From Castellaniella sp040276085 (GTDB lineage: Bacteria > Pseudomonadota > Gammaproteobacteria > Burkholderiales > Burkholderiaceae_B): a DNA stretch of 64,000 bases. The notes beneath the pieces were generated by a model that did not search any database, had not been told where the DNA came from, and saw only the letters and a program-made list of their open reading frames with translations. This document shows, piece by piece, positions 26,806 through 36,450 of the stretch. How positions within the stretch are numbered: position 1 is the stretch's first letter; each line of letters opens with the position of its first letter. A program made the position numbers and the translations under genes. The stretch spans positions 62,001-126,000 of the forward strand of contig NZ_JBELOK010000006.1 in the NCBI RefSeq assembly GCF_040276085.1, read 5' to 3'.

Positions 26806-28389
26806 ATGATGGAATGGTTGCTGGATCCGGCAGCCTGGGTGGGGCTGTTCACCCTGATTGTCCTGGAAATTGTTCTGGGCATCGACAATCTGGTGTTTAT
26901 CGCCATTCTTGTCGACAAGCTGCCACCCAAAGAGCGTGATCGCGCCCGTGTGCTGGGCCTTACCCTGGCCCTGGTGATGCGTTTGCTGCTGCTTACCCTG
27001 ATGTCGCATCTGGTCAAGCTCACGGCGCCTTTGTTTCATCTGGGAGATTTCGGGTTCTCAGGGAGAGACCTGATCCTGATTGTCGGCGGGTTTTTCCTGC
27101 TGTTCAAGGGTACCTTCGAGCTGCACGACCGCATCGAGGGCCGCACACAGCATGCCTCCGGTTCTCGGCTGCATGCGGGCTTCTGGGTGATCGTCACGCA
27201 GATTGTGATTCTGGATGCGGTCTTCTCCATCGATTCCGTCATCACGGCCGTCGGGATGGTCGATCATCTGGCCATCATGATGGCCGCCGTCGTGATCGCC
27301 ATGGCAATCATGCTGGTGGCCTCCAAGCCACTCACTGCGTTTGTCAATGCGCACCAGACGGTGGTCATTCTGTGTCTCGGGTTCTTGCTGACCATCGGTT
27401 TTTCGCTGGTGGCAGATGGCTTCAAGTTTCCTGTGCCCAAAGGCTATCTGTATGCGGCCATTATTTTCTCGGTGATGATTGAGGCCCTGAACCAATGGGC
27501 CAAGCGTAACGTCCGACGGGCAGAGTCGCGCCGTCCCTTGCGCGAGCGCACCGCCGAAGCGGTATTGCTGATGCTGGGCCGCCGTCCGCTGGTGGGCCCG
27601 GAGCCCGAGGCAGATGACGCTGCACGTACAAGCGTCCAGGCATTTGGCGACGAAGAACGCAATATGGTCAGCGGAGTGCTGACGCTCAGCGATCGCAATG
27701 TCCATTCGGTGATGACGCCGCGCACCGACGTCTCGTGGATCAATCTCGAGTCTCCCCCCGAAGACATCCGCGAGTTGATCATCCGTGAGCCACATAGTTT
27801 CTTCCCGGTGTGCCGCGGAACACTCGATGAGGTGGTAGGCGTCGGGCGTGCCAAAGAGCTGCTGCTGGATGTGCTCGAACACGGTGCGATCCGCGAAACG
27901 CGCTTGCGTGAACCTATTATTGTCCACGAGTCCATCGAGATTCTGTCGCTGATGGCAACCCTGAAGCGCGCACACGGCTTGCTGGTACTGGTGGCCGACG
28001 AGTTTGGCTCGATTGTGGGGGTGGTGACCCCCATCGATATCTTCGAAGCCATTGCCGGCGAGTTCCCCGATGAGGATGAGGCGCCCGACATCATTGATCA
28101 GGGCAATGGCCGCTGGCGTGTGGATGGCGCAGCCGATCTTCATCACCTCGAGCAACTGCTGCACACGGACGGACTGGTCGATGAGGACGAAGAGTATTCC
28201 ACGATTGCGGGATACCTGCTTAGCCGCTTTGGACGTTTGCCCGAGGTGGGCGACCACTGCGAGCTTGTGCATGATTACGATGGCTTTCGCTTTACCGTCG
28301 CTGCCCTGCAGGGCAGGCGCATTGCGGCCGTCCAGATCGAGCGTCTGATGTCAGCCGATGCTGATCCGGATGTTGAGGTGCTGGGCTAG
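26806..28389 (+). CDS. TerC-CBS-CorC fusion membrane protein (YegH/YoaE type)
   Basis: A 527-residue inner-membrane protein. Residues 1-235 form a TerC domain with about seven helices and the conserved acidic motifs EIVLGIDNLVFIAILVDKL and DAVFSIDSVITAVGM. Two CBS domains (about 295-425) with SVMTPRTDVSWI and the CorC/HlyC transporter-associated domain (about 440-520) follow. Such proteins are linked to metal-ion export, possibly manganese loading of secreted enzymes, but the exact role of this fused form is unproven. It is 9 bases after suhB and convergent with lpxH. Confidence 0.9.
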   Translation: MMEWLLDPAAWVGLFTLIVLEIVLGIDNLVFIAILVDKLPPKERDRARVLGLTLALVMRLLLLTLMSHLVKLTAPLFHLGDFGFSGRDLILIVGGFFLLFKGTFELHDRIEGRTQHASGSRLHAGFWVIVTQIVILDAVFSIDSVITAVGMVDHLAIMMAAVVIAMAIMLVASKPLTAFVNAHQTVVILCLGFLLTIGFSLVADGFKFPVPKGYLYAAIIFSVMIEALNQWAKRNVRRAESRRPLRERTAEAVLLMLGRRPLVGPEPEADDAARTSVQAFGDEERNMVSGVLTLSDRNVHSVMTPRTDVSWINLESPPEDIRELIIREPHSFFPVCRGTLDEVVGVGRAKELLLDVLEHGAIRETRLREPIIVHESIEILSLMATLKRAHGLLVLVADEFGSIVGVVTPIDIFEAIAGEFPDEDEAPDIIDQGNGRWRVDGAADLHHLEQLLHTDGLVDEDEEYSTIAGYLLSRFGRLPEVGDHCELVHDYDGFRFTVAALQGRRIAAVQIERLMSADADPDVEVLG

Positions 28390-28418
28390 CCAGGGGCTGT
28401 CAGTGCCCAGCCCTGGCT
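28388..28418. terminator. Hairpin between convergent TerC-CorC gene and lpxH
   Basis: AGCCAGGG at 28388-28395 pairs with CCCTGGCT at 28411-28418 around a 15-base loop. It spans the gap between the two convergent stop codons. It lacks a T-tract. Confidence 0.5.
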
Positions 28419-29194
28419 CAGGCGTCTGGCGGCCAGTGATGCGCCTGGATGCCTGTCTGGCTGATGCTGATCCACCCGCCCCGGCCCTTTGGGACGTGGT
28501 CAAAATCCCAATCGGGCAACACCCAGCGCTGTGCGGCCTGGCCATTTACCGTCAGGGTGTGCAGGGCCGGCTGGTGGGTGTGTCCGTGGATCAATACCCG
28601 GCTGTCCGTGCTGCGCAATGCCTGGCAAACCGCCTGCGGGTTCACATCCATGATCTGCATGGGCTTGTGGTGGCGTGCCTGGCGGCTGCGGGCCCGGGCC
28701 CAGTCTGCAATGGCACGCCGCCACGAGAGCGGAAAGGATAAAAACAACCGTTGTATCCAGGCTGTGTGGACGATGCGCCGAAAGCGCTGGTAAGCCGGAT
28801 CGTCGGTGCAGTATTCGTCGCCGTGGGCCAGCAAGATGACACCTGCCTGGGTGTCAATCAGCACCGGGGCAGGCAGCATGTGCGCACCCAGGGCCGTAGC
28901 CAGTGCATTGCCCATCAAAAAATCGCGATTGCCGTGCGACAGATATACAGGAATGGCGTGCGCTGTTTGGCGCAAGTGCATAAGTGCTGTGGCCAGCCAA
29001 TCGGGAGGCTGGTGCAATGCGTGGTCGTCGCCGATCCAGGCGTCAAAGACATCGCCGCACAAGATCAGGCCTTGCGCCTGCTGGCGCGCCAAGGCCAGAA
29101 AATCGTAAAAGGCCTGGGCGGTTTTGGGGATGTCTGCCCCCAGATGGATATCCGAGGCGATCCAGAGATCGCCTCGTAGCGTCAGATTATTCAA
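28418..29194 (-). CDS. lpxH: UDP-2,3-diacylglucosamine diphosphatase LpxH
   Basis: Metallophosphoesterase that makes lipid X in the lipid A pathway, at the inner-membrane surface. Motifs appear in order: IASDIHLG (DxH), LILCGDVFDAWIGDD (GDxxD), LSHGNRDFL (GNRD), LLAHGDEYC and LIHGHTHQP. The first codon is uncertain: the only in-frame start close to the conserved region is a TTG at 29194, which overlaps the stop of the cyclophilin gene by 8 bases; a longer frame back to 29314 would run entirely inside that gene. The arrangement suggests coupling to the upstream gene. Confidence 0.88.
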   Translation of the reverse strand: MNNLTLRGDLWIASDIHLGADIPKTAQAFYDFLALARQQAQGLILCGDVFDAWIGDDHALHQPPDWLATALMHLRQTAHAIPVYLSHGNRDFLMGNALATALGAHMLPAPVLIDTQAGVILLAHGDEYCTDDPAYQRFRRIVHTAWIQRLFLSFPLSWRRAIADWARARSRQARHHKPMQIMDVNPQAVCQALRSTDSRVLIHGHTHQPALHTLTVNGQAAQRWVLPDWDFDHVPKGRGGWISISQTGIQAHHWPPDA

Positions 29195-29828
29195 CCAGTG
29201 TGGCGCTTTCGATGACGATGTCCTCGACGGGTACGTCTTGATGAAAGCCCTTGTTGCCTGTTTTAACCTTCTTGATCTCGTCGACCACTTCGGTGCCCTC
29301 GATGACCCGGCCAAACACGGCGTAACCCCAGCCGCTGGAGGTGGGAGCGGTGAAGTTCAGGAAGTCGTTATCGGCGACGTTGATGAAGAATTGCGCGGTG
29401 GCCGAGTGAGGGTCTGCCGTACGGGCCATGGCTAACGTGTAGCGATCATTTTTGAGGCCGTTGTTGGCTTCGTTTTCGACGGGCGCGTGGGTTTGTTTTT
29501 GTTTCATGCCGGCTTCAAAGCCGCCGCCTTGCACCATGAAATTATTGATGACACGGTGAAAGATGGTGCCGTTGTAGAAACCTTCGTTGACGTAGCTGAG
29601 AAAATTCTCGACCGTCTTGGGCGCTTTCTCGGCGTCCAGTTCGATCAGCATGTCGCCCATGTTGGTATGCAGTTGGACGCGCGGGTTTGTGCTCATGGAG
29701 TTGCCTTCGGTAGAGTGGGTCGGGTTGGACGCTGCGCTGGCCAGGCCCGGGGCCAGGATCAGGGCGCAGCCCAAGCTGAAAATACGTATCCCGGAGAAGA
29801 TACGCGAGTGAGAGACGAGATCAAGCAT
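29187..29828 (-). CDS. Cyclophilin-type peptidyl-prolyl isomerase, with possible two starts
   Basis: A 213-residue product from ATG 29828. Residues 1-32 look like a signal peptide ending LASAAS, followed by a 12-residue linker, then a complete cyclophilin domain starting at MSTNPRVQLHTN, itself preceded by GAAGGCAACTCC (ATG at 29696). Catalytic and binding elements are FHRVINNFMVQGGGF, the AMARTADPHSATAQFFIN stretch and the GYAVFGRV end. The short form would be the cytoplasmic PpiB type, the long form periplasmic. It sits between a TPR protein gene and lpxH on the same strand. Confidence 0.88.
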   Translation of the reverse strand: MLDLVSHSRIFSGIRIFSLGCALILAPGLASAASNPTHSTEGNSMSTNPRVQLHTNMGDMLIELDAEKAPKTVENFLSYVNEGFYNGTIFHRVINNFMVQGGGFEAGMKQKQTHAPVENEANNGLKNDRYTLAMARTADPHSATAQFFINVADNDFLNFTAPTSSGWGYAVFGRVIEGTEVVDEIKKVKTGNKGFHQDVPVEDIVIESATLVE

Positions 29829-29849
29829 TGTGCAGACCAGAAAACGGGT

Positions 29850-30581
29850 TTATCGGGTAACCGCATCCGCAGGCTGGCTGGGTGCCTGCGTGGCATCCGG
29901 CGGAGTACCTGCCGCGGGCTGGGAGGCTGTCTTGCCTTGCATTGCTTTGGCCCGTGCAAAGGATTGTTGGGCCAGTGCCATTTGAACATGCCCGAGGTTT
30001 TCGAGGGCAGGGGCAAAATTGGGATCTGAGACCAGCGCCATATCGAGGGCATTGCGGGCCAGCTCAAGGTGGCCTTCACGCGTGTACTCGATGGCTAATG
30101 CGTTCCAGGGCTCTGGAAGCTCTGGATAGGTTTGTGTCATGGACAGCCACAGCGCAGTGGCTTGTTTGTGCTGGCCCAATGCCACCAGTGCGCGTCCTTT
30201 TTGGAACATCAGTTGCACGTCCTCGCCCAGGGTGCCGGCCTCTTTGCGTGCCGACTCGCGTTGCTGGATGATTTTCAGGGCATCTTGTGCCTTGCCGTTG
30301 TCGATGAGGGTAGCCACGCGCTGGCTGATCTGGGCCGGGGTAAGCGGCACCGCTGTATTAACCGATGGCGTGGCTTTTTTAAGGAGATTGGCCAGCCCCT
30401 GCCAGCCACCTTCGGGGGCGGGCGCTTCGGTAAACTCGCCCGTCGAGGGGTCAAACGTCAGGCCTTGGATCGTGGTGACAGACGCGTTAGTATCAGGGGG
30501 CGCACTTTGTGCAGGGGCGACAGCCAGGCCTGTGCACAGAATAAGAGTAGTCAAAAAAACACGGATCACGACGCGCGGCAC
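29850..30581 (-). CDS. Secreted tetratricopeptide-repeat protein
   Basis: A 243-residue exported protein with signal peptide (MPRVVIRVFLTTLILCTG, cleaved near AQSA), a short Gly/Pro/Glu-rich region, and three or four TPR-like helical pairs from about residue 85 to 215 (for example AQDALKIIQQRES, LVALGQHKQATALWL, EPWNALAIEYTREGHLELA). The last 30 residues are a low-complexity Ala/Pro/Gln tail. TPRs mediate protein contacts; no specific partner can be named. It heads a likely operon with the cyclophilin and lpxH genes and is divergent from cysS. Confidence 0.82.
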   Translation of the reverse strand: MPRVVIRVFLTTLILCTGLAVAPAQSAPPDTNASVTTIQGLTFDPSTGEFTEAPAPEGGWQGLANLLKKATPSVNTAVPLTPAQISQRVATLIDNGKAQDALKIIQQRESARKEAGTLGEDVQLMFQKGRALVALGQHKQATALWLSMTQTYPELPEPWNALAIEYTREGHLELARNALDMALVSDPNFAPALENLGHVQMALAQQSFARAKAMQGKTASQPAAGTPPDATQAPSQPADAVTR

Positions 30582-30653
30582 CTAAGAAGGGGTTTCGGAG
30601 ATGAGGTCTGGGGACGGTTATACTTGGCAGTTCATTTTACATCCCATTGCGCG

Positions 30654-30668
30654 GCCCAACGGTTGGGC
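30654..30668. other. 15-base palindrome upstream of cysS
   Basis: GCCCAAC and GTTGGGC flank a central G at 30654-30668, 32 bases before the cysS start and in the divergent TPR-cysS intergenic region. It could be an operator or an early RNA hairpin; no T-box or riboswitch features are seen around it. Confidence 0.35.
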
Positions 30669-30700
30669 GCGTCGGGATGGTTTGACCTTCTCCACCCGAC

Positions 30701-32143
<1,443 letters not shown>

Positions 32144-32145
32144 AG

Positions 32146-32799
32146 ATGGATATGCATTGTCCGGATATGCGCCTGCAACGCCCTGCGTACTGGGATGAGG
32201 CCTGCGATCACCTTGTTCAGCGCGACCGCATCTTAAAGAAACTGATTCCCATGTATGGCCAGGAGTGCATTCAAATGCCTCAGGGGCCGTATCAAACGCT
32301 TATCCGCATCATTGTGGGCCAGCAGATCTCGTTGGCGCTGGGGCGCAAGCTTTGGCGGCAACTGGTGCAGGACTGTGGCCCAGAGCTGCATCCCGAGTGT
32401 ATCCTGAGCCGTACCGAGGCCGAGCTTCGTTCTTTGGGCCTGTCGTTGCGCAAGGCACAATACGTGCGCGACGCCGCACAGTATTTTCAGCAAGCCAGTT
32501 GGCTGGATGGCGCGTGGTGGCAGGCGCAGGATAACGCGGCCATTGTGGCGCGCCTGTGCGAGATCCGCGGGGTAGGGCGATGGTCTGCCGAGATGTTCCT
32601 GATTTTCTTTCTTGGGCGCCCTGACGTACTGCCGCTGGATGATACGGCACTGCTAAAAGCCATCTCCTGTCATTATTTCAGTGGCGAGCCTGTCTCCCGC
32701 TTCGAAGCCCGAGAAGTGGCTCAGGCGTGGGCACCCTGGCGCACAGTGGCCAGCTGGTATCTGTGGCGCAGCTTGGATGCTGCCGCCGTCGAATATTGA
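32146..32799 (+). CDS. DNA-3-methyladenine glycosylase II-like (AlkA/HhH-GPD)
   Basis: Base-excision-repair glycosylase of about 218 residues. The helix-hairpin-helix and catalytic Asp segment is GVGRWSAEMFLIFFLGRPDVLPLDD, and the N-terminal LIRIIVGQQISL helix is typical of the AlkA/MAG family. ATG 32146 lies two bases after the cysS stop; the frame also opens at 32128 inside cysS. It lacks the extra N-terminal domain of E. coli AlkA, as do many bacterial homologues. It is probably co-transcribed with cysS and accA. Confidence 0.88.
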   Translation: MDMHCPDMRLQRPAYWDEACDHLVQRDRILKKLIPMYGQECIQMPQGPYQTLIRIIVGQQISLALGRKLWRQLVQDCGPELHPECILSRTEAELRSLGLSLRKAQYVRDAAQYFQQASWLDGAWWQAQDNAAIVARLCEIRGVGRWSAEMFLIFFLGRPDVLPLDDTALLKAISCHYFSGEPVSRFEAREVAQAWAPWRTVASWYLWRSLDAAAVEY

Positions 32800-32827
32800 T
32801 TTTTTCCTTCCCGGAAATTCTGCTCTT

Positions 32828-33790
32828 ATGCGAAATACATTTCTAGAATTCGAACAGCCCCTGGCAGAACTTGATCAGAAGATCGAAGAACTCCGCTATG
32901 TGCAGACAGACTCTGCCGTGGATATCTCCGAAGAAGTCAGCCGGCTGCAACAAAAAAGCCAGGCCCTGGCCAAGAGCATTTATGCCAAGCTCACGCCCTG
33001 GCAAACGGCACTGGTGGCGCGCCATCCCCAACGGCCCTACACGCTCGATTACGTGCAGGCGCTGTTTACCGATTTCCACGAGCTGCACGGTGATCGCATG
33101 TATGCCGATGACCAATCCATCGTGGGTGGGCTGGCGCGTTTTAATGGCACCCCGTGCATGATCATTGGCCACCAAAAGGGGCGGGACACCAAAGAACGCG
33201 CCTTGCGCAACTTTGGCATGCCGCTGCCCGAGGGCTATCGCAAGGCCTTGCGGCTGATGCGCCTGGCCGAGAAATTCGAGCTGCCCATCTTTACCTTTGT
33301 GGATACCCCGGGTGCCTATCCCGGCGTAGGGGCCGAAGAACGCGGCCAATCCGAAGCCATTGGCCATAACCTGTTTGCCATGGCCGGCCTCAAGGTACCT
33401 ATCATCGTCACCATCATCGGCGAGGGTGGATCAGGTGGCGCATTGGCCATTGCCGTCGGCGATACGGTGATGATGCTGCAATATTCCACTTATTCCGTCA
33501 TCTCCCCCGAAGGCTGCGCTTCGATTTTGTGGCGCAGTGCCGAGAAAGCCTCTACGGCGGCCGAAGCACTGGCCATTACCGCACCCCGCCTCAAAGACCT
33601 GGGCCTCATCGACCGCGTAGTCAGCGAGCCCGTGGGCGGTGCGCACCGCGATCCGGACACCATGGCGCGTCAGTTGCACCGTGCGCTGGCCGACGCCCTG
33701 CGAGAACTCTCCAGCCTCGAAACCGACGAGCTGCTGCGCCGGCGCATGGATCGCATTTCTGCGTATGGCCGCTTCCAGGAAGCCCGCTAA
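32828..33790 (+). CDS. accA: Acetyl-CoA carboxylase carboxyltransferase subunit alpha
   Basis: Alpha half of the carboxyltransferase that makes malonyl-CoA for fatty acid synthesis. The 320-residue product starts MRNTFLEFEQPLAELDQKIEEL, the standard AccA N-terminus, from ATG 32828; an upstream in-frame extension to 32681 overlaps the glycosylase gene and is not conserved. The GREGGSGGALAI-type oxyanion region appears as IGEGGSGGALAI, and the acyl-CoA contact region as FVDTPGAYPGVGAEERGQSEA. tilS starts inside its last 26 bases. Confidence 0.96.
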   Translation: MRNTFLEFEQPLAELDQKIEELRYVQTDSAVDISEEVSRLQQKSQALAKSIYAKLTPWQTALVARHPQRPYTLDYVQALFTDFHELHGDRMYADDQSIVGGLARFNGTPCMIIGHQKGRDTKERALRNFGMPLPEGYRKALRLMRLAEKFELPIFTFVDTPGAYPGVGAEERGQSEAIGHNLFAMAGLKVPIIVTIIGEGGSGGALAIAVGDTVMMLQYSTYSVISPEGCASILWRSAEKASTAAEALAITAPRLKDLGLIDRVVSEPVGGAHRDPDTMARQLHRALADALRELSSLETDELLRRRMDRISAYGRFQEAR

Positions 33791-34808
33791 GCCTGCCTGG
33801 GCGCTTGATCCCCACCTGACGGCTGCTCTGCAAAAAGCAGTGCAGGCCTTGCCGGATGCGGCTCCTCTTGGGGTGGCGCTCAGTGGCGGGGCGGATTCCG
33901 CCATGCTGGCGGTGCACGCTGCGCAGGTGGCGGCCGTGTCGGGGCGCGCGCTGCATTGTTTTCATATTCATCATGGCTTGCAGCCTGCCGCCGACGAGTG
34001 GCTGGCGCAGGCGCACCGCCTGGCCGGTATTCTTGAGGTGGCTTGCCACAGCCGGCGGATTCAGGTCAGTGTCCAGGGCACTGGCATGGAGGCCGCCGCC
34101 CGAGAGGCGCGCTATGTTGGCCTGGCTGCTCTGGCGCAGGCGGTTGGGGTGAATATCCTTTTTTTGGCCCATCACCAGGACGACCAGGCCGAGACGGTTT
34201 TGCTGCGGCTGCTGCGTGGGGCAGGGCCAGAGGCCCTGGCGGCCATGTCGGCACAGATTCATCACCACGGTATCTTGTGGTGCCGCCCGTGGCTAAGCCA
34301 GCCCCGGTCCCGGATCCTGCAGGCGGCGGGTCAGTTTGCCGCCATTACGGGCTGGCATCCGGTGCAAGACCCCAGCAACCACGATACCCAATACAAGCGC
34401 GCCGCCCTGCGGCACGACCTTGCCCCGGTGCTCGACAAGCATTGGCCGGCATGGCGTACCAGCCTGGCGCGCCATGCCGGCCAGGCGGCTGATCTTGGCC
34501 TGTGGATGGCCAGCACCGCCAGCGACGACTGGCAAGGCCTTGATCCTTCTGCCGATGGACGCAGCTTCTCGCTGCTTGCGTGGCGTCAGTTACCGGCCGT
34601 GCGTCAGGCGGCCTTGGTTCGCTATTGGCTGCAGTGTCAGGGCTTGCGCATGCCCACAGAAGCCCGCCTGGCCGATTGGCTGCGCCAGTTTCGGCAGGTG
34701 CATGCGCTGGGGCATGATCGCCTGGTTTCTTTGCCACACGAAGGGTATCTGGTGCAGGTGCGACGCGGCCGTGTGGTTCTCTCGGAAACATCTGCGAAAC
34801 CCAGTTAA
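33765..34808 (+). CDS. tilS: tRNA(Ile)-lysidine synthetase
   Basis: Modifies C34 of tRNA-Ile(CAU) to lysidine so that it reads AUA. The PP-loop SGGADS is at residues 40-45, and LFLAHHQDDQAETVLLRLLRGAG is the second diagnostic motif. I chose the ATG at 33765 (MAASRKPAKPAWALD), overlapping accA by 26 bases; earlier starts in the same frame lie deeper inside accA. The product is about 347 residues, shorter at the C-terminus than E. coli TilS (432). lysC follows after 68 bases. Confidence 0.93.
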   Translation: MAASRKPAKPAWALDPHLTAALQKAVQALPDAAPLGVALSGGADSAMLAVHAAQVAAVSGRALHCFHIHHGLQPAADEWLAQAHRLAGILEVACHSRRIQVSVQGTGMEAAAREARYVGLAALAQAVGVNILFLAHHQDDQAETVLLRLLRGAGPEALAAMSAQIHHHGILWCRPWLSQPRSRILQAAGQFAAITGWHPVQDPSNHDTQYKRAALRHDLAPVLDKHWPAWRTSLARHAGQAADLGLWMASTASDDWQGLDPSADGRSFSLLAWRQLPAVRQAALVRYWLQCQGLRMPTEARLADWLRQFRQVHALGHDRLVSLPHEGYLVQVRRGRVVLSETSAKPS

Positions 34809-34876
34809 AATACCTAGTTCATCTCCGGTCTCGTCTTTTGGCATTGCCGGCCTGCAGTGTTTACGTCTTAGTCATC

Positions 34877-36142
34877 ATGCTTATTGTTCAAAAATACGGC
34901 GGCACCTCAATGGGGTCTGTCGAACGCATTCAAAATGTCGCCAGGCGTGTGGCCAAGTGGCATGCGGCAGGCCATCAAGTGGTGGTGGTGCCGTCCGCCA
35001 TGTCTGGCGAGACAAACCGTCTGCTGGGCCTGGCCAAAGAGATCTCTCCGCAACCCGATCCCCGCGAGCTCGATATGCTGGCCGCCACTGGCGAGCAAGC
35101 CAGCAGCGCCCTGTTGGCCATTGCGCTCATGCGCCAGGGTGTGGCGGCACGCAGCTATGCCGGCTGGCAGGTGCCTGTGCGTACCGACAGCAGCTACACC
35201 AAGGCACGCATCAAATCGATTGACGACACGCGCGTGCGCAGCGATCTCGATGCGGGCCGGGTAGTTATCATCACCGGCTTTCAGGGTATCGACGACGATG
35301 GTCATATCACCACGCTGGGCCGTGGCGGTTCGGATACCTCCGCAGTGGCCGTAGCCGCTGCCATGAAAGCCGACGAATGCCTGATTTTCACGGATGTCGA
35401 CGGTGTCTACACCACCGACCCCCGTGTTGTACCCGAGGCGCGCCGGATGAACGTCATCTCATTTGAAGAAATGCTCGAGATGGCCTCACTGGGATCCAAG
35501 GTGCTGCAGATCCGCTCGGTCGAGTTCGCCGGCAAATATCAGGTGCCCTTGCGCGTCCTGTCCTCGCTCACCGACCCTCTGATCCCCGTCGATGTTGAAA
35601 TGCATTCGGGCACACTGATTACTTTCGAGGAAGATCAAAAAATGGAATCCGCCGTTGTTTCTGGCATCGCCTTTAGCCGCGACGAAGCCAAGGTTACGCT
35701 GCGCAACGTCCCCGACACCCCGGGCGTTGCCTATTCAATTCTTGGGCCCGTGGCTGCGGCCAACGTCGATGTCGACATGATCCTGCAAAACATCTCGCAG
35801 CAAGGCATGACCGACTTCTCCTTCACCGTCAATCGCAACGATTTCACCCGCACGCTTGATCTGCTCAATAACCAGATCGGGCCTGCCGTGGGCGCCGGCG
35901 AAGTCGTCTCCGACGAGAAAGTCGCCAAGGTCTCCATCGTCGGTATTGGCATGCGCAGCCACGTAGGCGTTGCCAGCCTGATGTTCCGCACACTGGCCGA
36001 AGAAGGCATCAACATCCAGATGATCAGCACATCAGAGATCAAAACCTCTGTGCTCATCAACGACAAGTACATGGAGCTTGCCGTACGTGCCTTGCACAAG
36101 GCCTTCGAACTCGATCAGGAGCCTGTGCAGGCCGACGCCTGA
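34877..36142 (+). CDS. lysC: Aspartate kinase
   Basis: First enzyme of the aspartate family pathway (lysine, threonine, methionine), 421 residues. The N-terminal KYGGTSMGS is at 6-14, followed by the kinase domain with FTDVDGVYTTDPR and two C-terminal ACT domains (about 265-415; IALF-type segments such as VSGIAFSRDEAKVTLRNVPD and VSIVGIGMRSHVGVA), which bind the feedback inhibitors. Start at ATG 34877. Unlike many lysC genes no lysine riboswitch is seen upstream. tRNA-Ser follows after 34 bases. Confidence 0.96.
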   Translation: MLIVQKYGGTSMGSVERIQNVARRVAKWHAAGHQVVVVPSAMSGETNRLLGLAKEISPQPDPRELDMLAATGEQASSALLAIALMRQGVAARSYAGWQVPVRTDSSYTKARIKSIDDTRVRSDLDAGRVVIITGFQGIDDDGHITTLGRGGSDTSAVAVAAAMKADECLIFTDVDGVYTTDPRVVPEARRMNVISFEEMLEMASLGSKVLQIRSVEFAGKYQVPLRVLSSLTDPLIPVDVEMHSGTLITFEEDQKMESAVVSGIAFSRDEAKVTLRNVPDTPGVAYSILGPVAAANVDVDMILQNISQQGMTDFSFTVNRNDFTRTLDLLNNQIGPAVGAGEVVSDEKVAKVSIVGIGMRSHVGVASLMFRTLAEEGINIQMISTSEIKTSVLINDKYMELAVRALHKAFELDQEPVQADA

Positions 36143-36176
36143 GATCTGGCACCTGTGCTAGAATGCCGATCTTGCT

Positions 36177-36269
36177 GGAGACGTGGCCGAGTGGTTGAAG
36201 GTACTCCCCTGCTAAGGGAGCATGCGGCTTATACCCGCATCGAGGGTTCGAATCCCTCCGTCTCCGCCA
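36177..36269 (+). tRNA. tRNA-Ser (anticodon GCT)
   Basis: Acceptor GGAGACG pairs with CGTCTCC, discriminator G and encoded CCA at 36267-36269. The anticodon stem CTCCC/GGGAG holds the loop CTGCTAA with anticodon GCT, and a long variable arm typical of tRNA-Ser (GCGGC...CGC) follows. Confidence 0.97.
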
Positions 36270-36276
36270 GCAAGCC

Positions 36277-36307
36277 AAAAAGCCCTGATTTCTCAGGGCT
36301 TTTTGCT
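36277..36307 (+). terminator. Rho-independent terminator of tRNA-Ser
   Basis: AGCCCTGA at 36281-36288 and TCAGGGCT at 36293-36300 form a stem with a TTTC loop, flanked by an A-run before and a run of T residues after. It lies 11 bases behind tRNA-Ser. Confidence 0.88.
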
Positions 36308-36450
36308 TTTCTGATAAAAGGCGGCTGGGCCCGTGTCCAAAAGCACTTTGCATGGATATCCTACAATCGTCCGGGAGTCCGACGGCGGGGGGCCGAAGCG
36401 GACAGCATGGGGCCAGGGTGATCATCCCACCCCCAGACCGGGAGAACACC

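Noticed and set aside
27058..28272. 404-codon minus-strand frame opposite the TerC-CorC gene
   Set aside because: Antisense shadow: His/Gln-rich, no family, and the plus-strand gene is well supported.
30582..30700. T-box or riboswitch upstream of cysS
   Set aside because: Only a 15-base palindrome is seen; no T-box conserved sequence or terminator/antiterminator pair.
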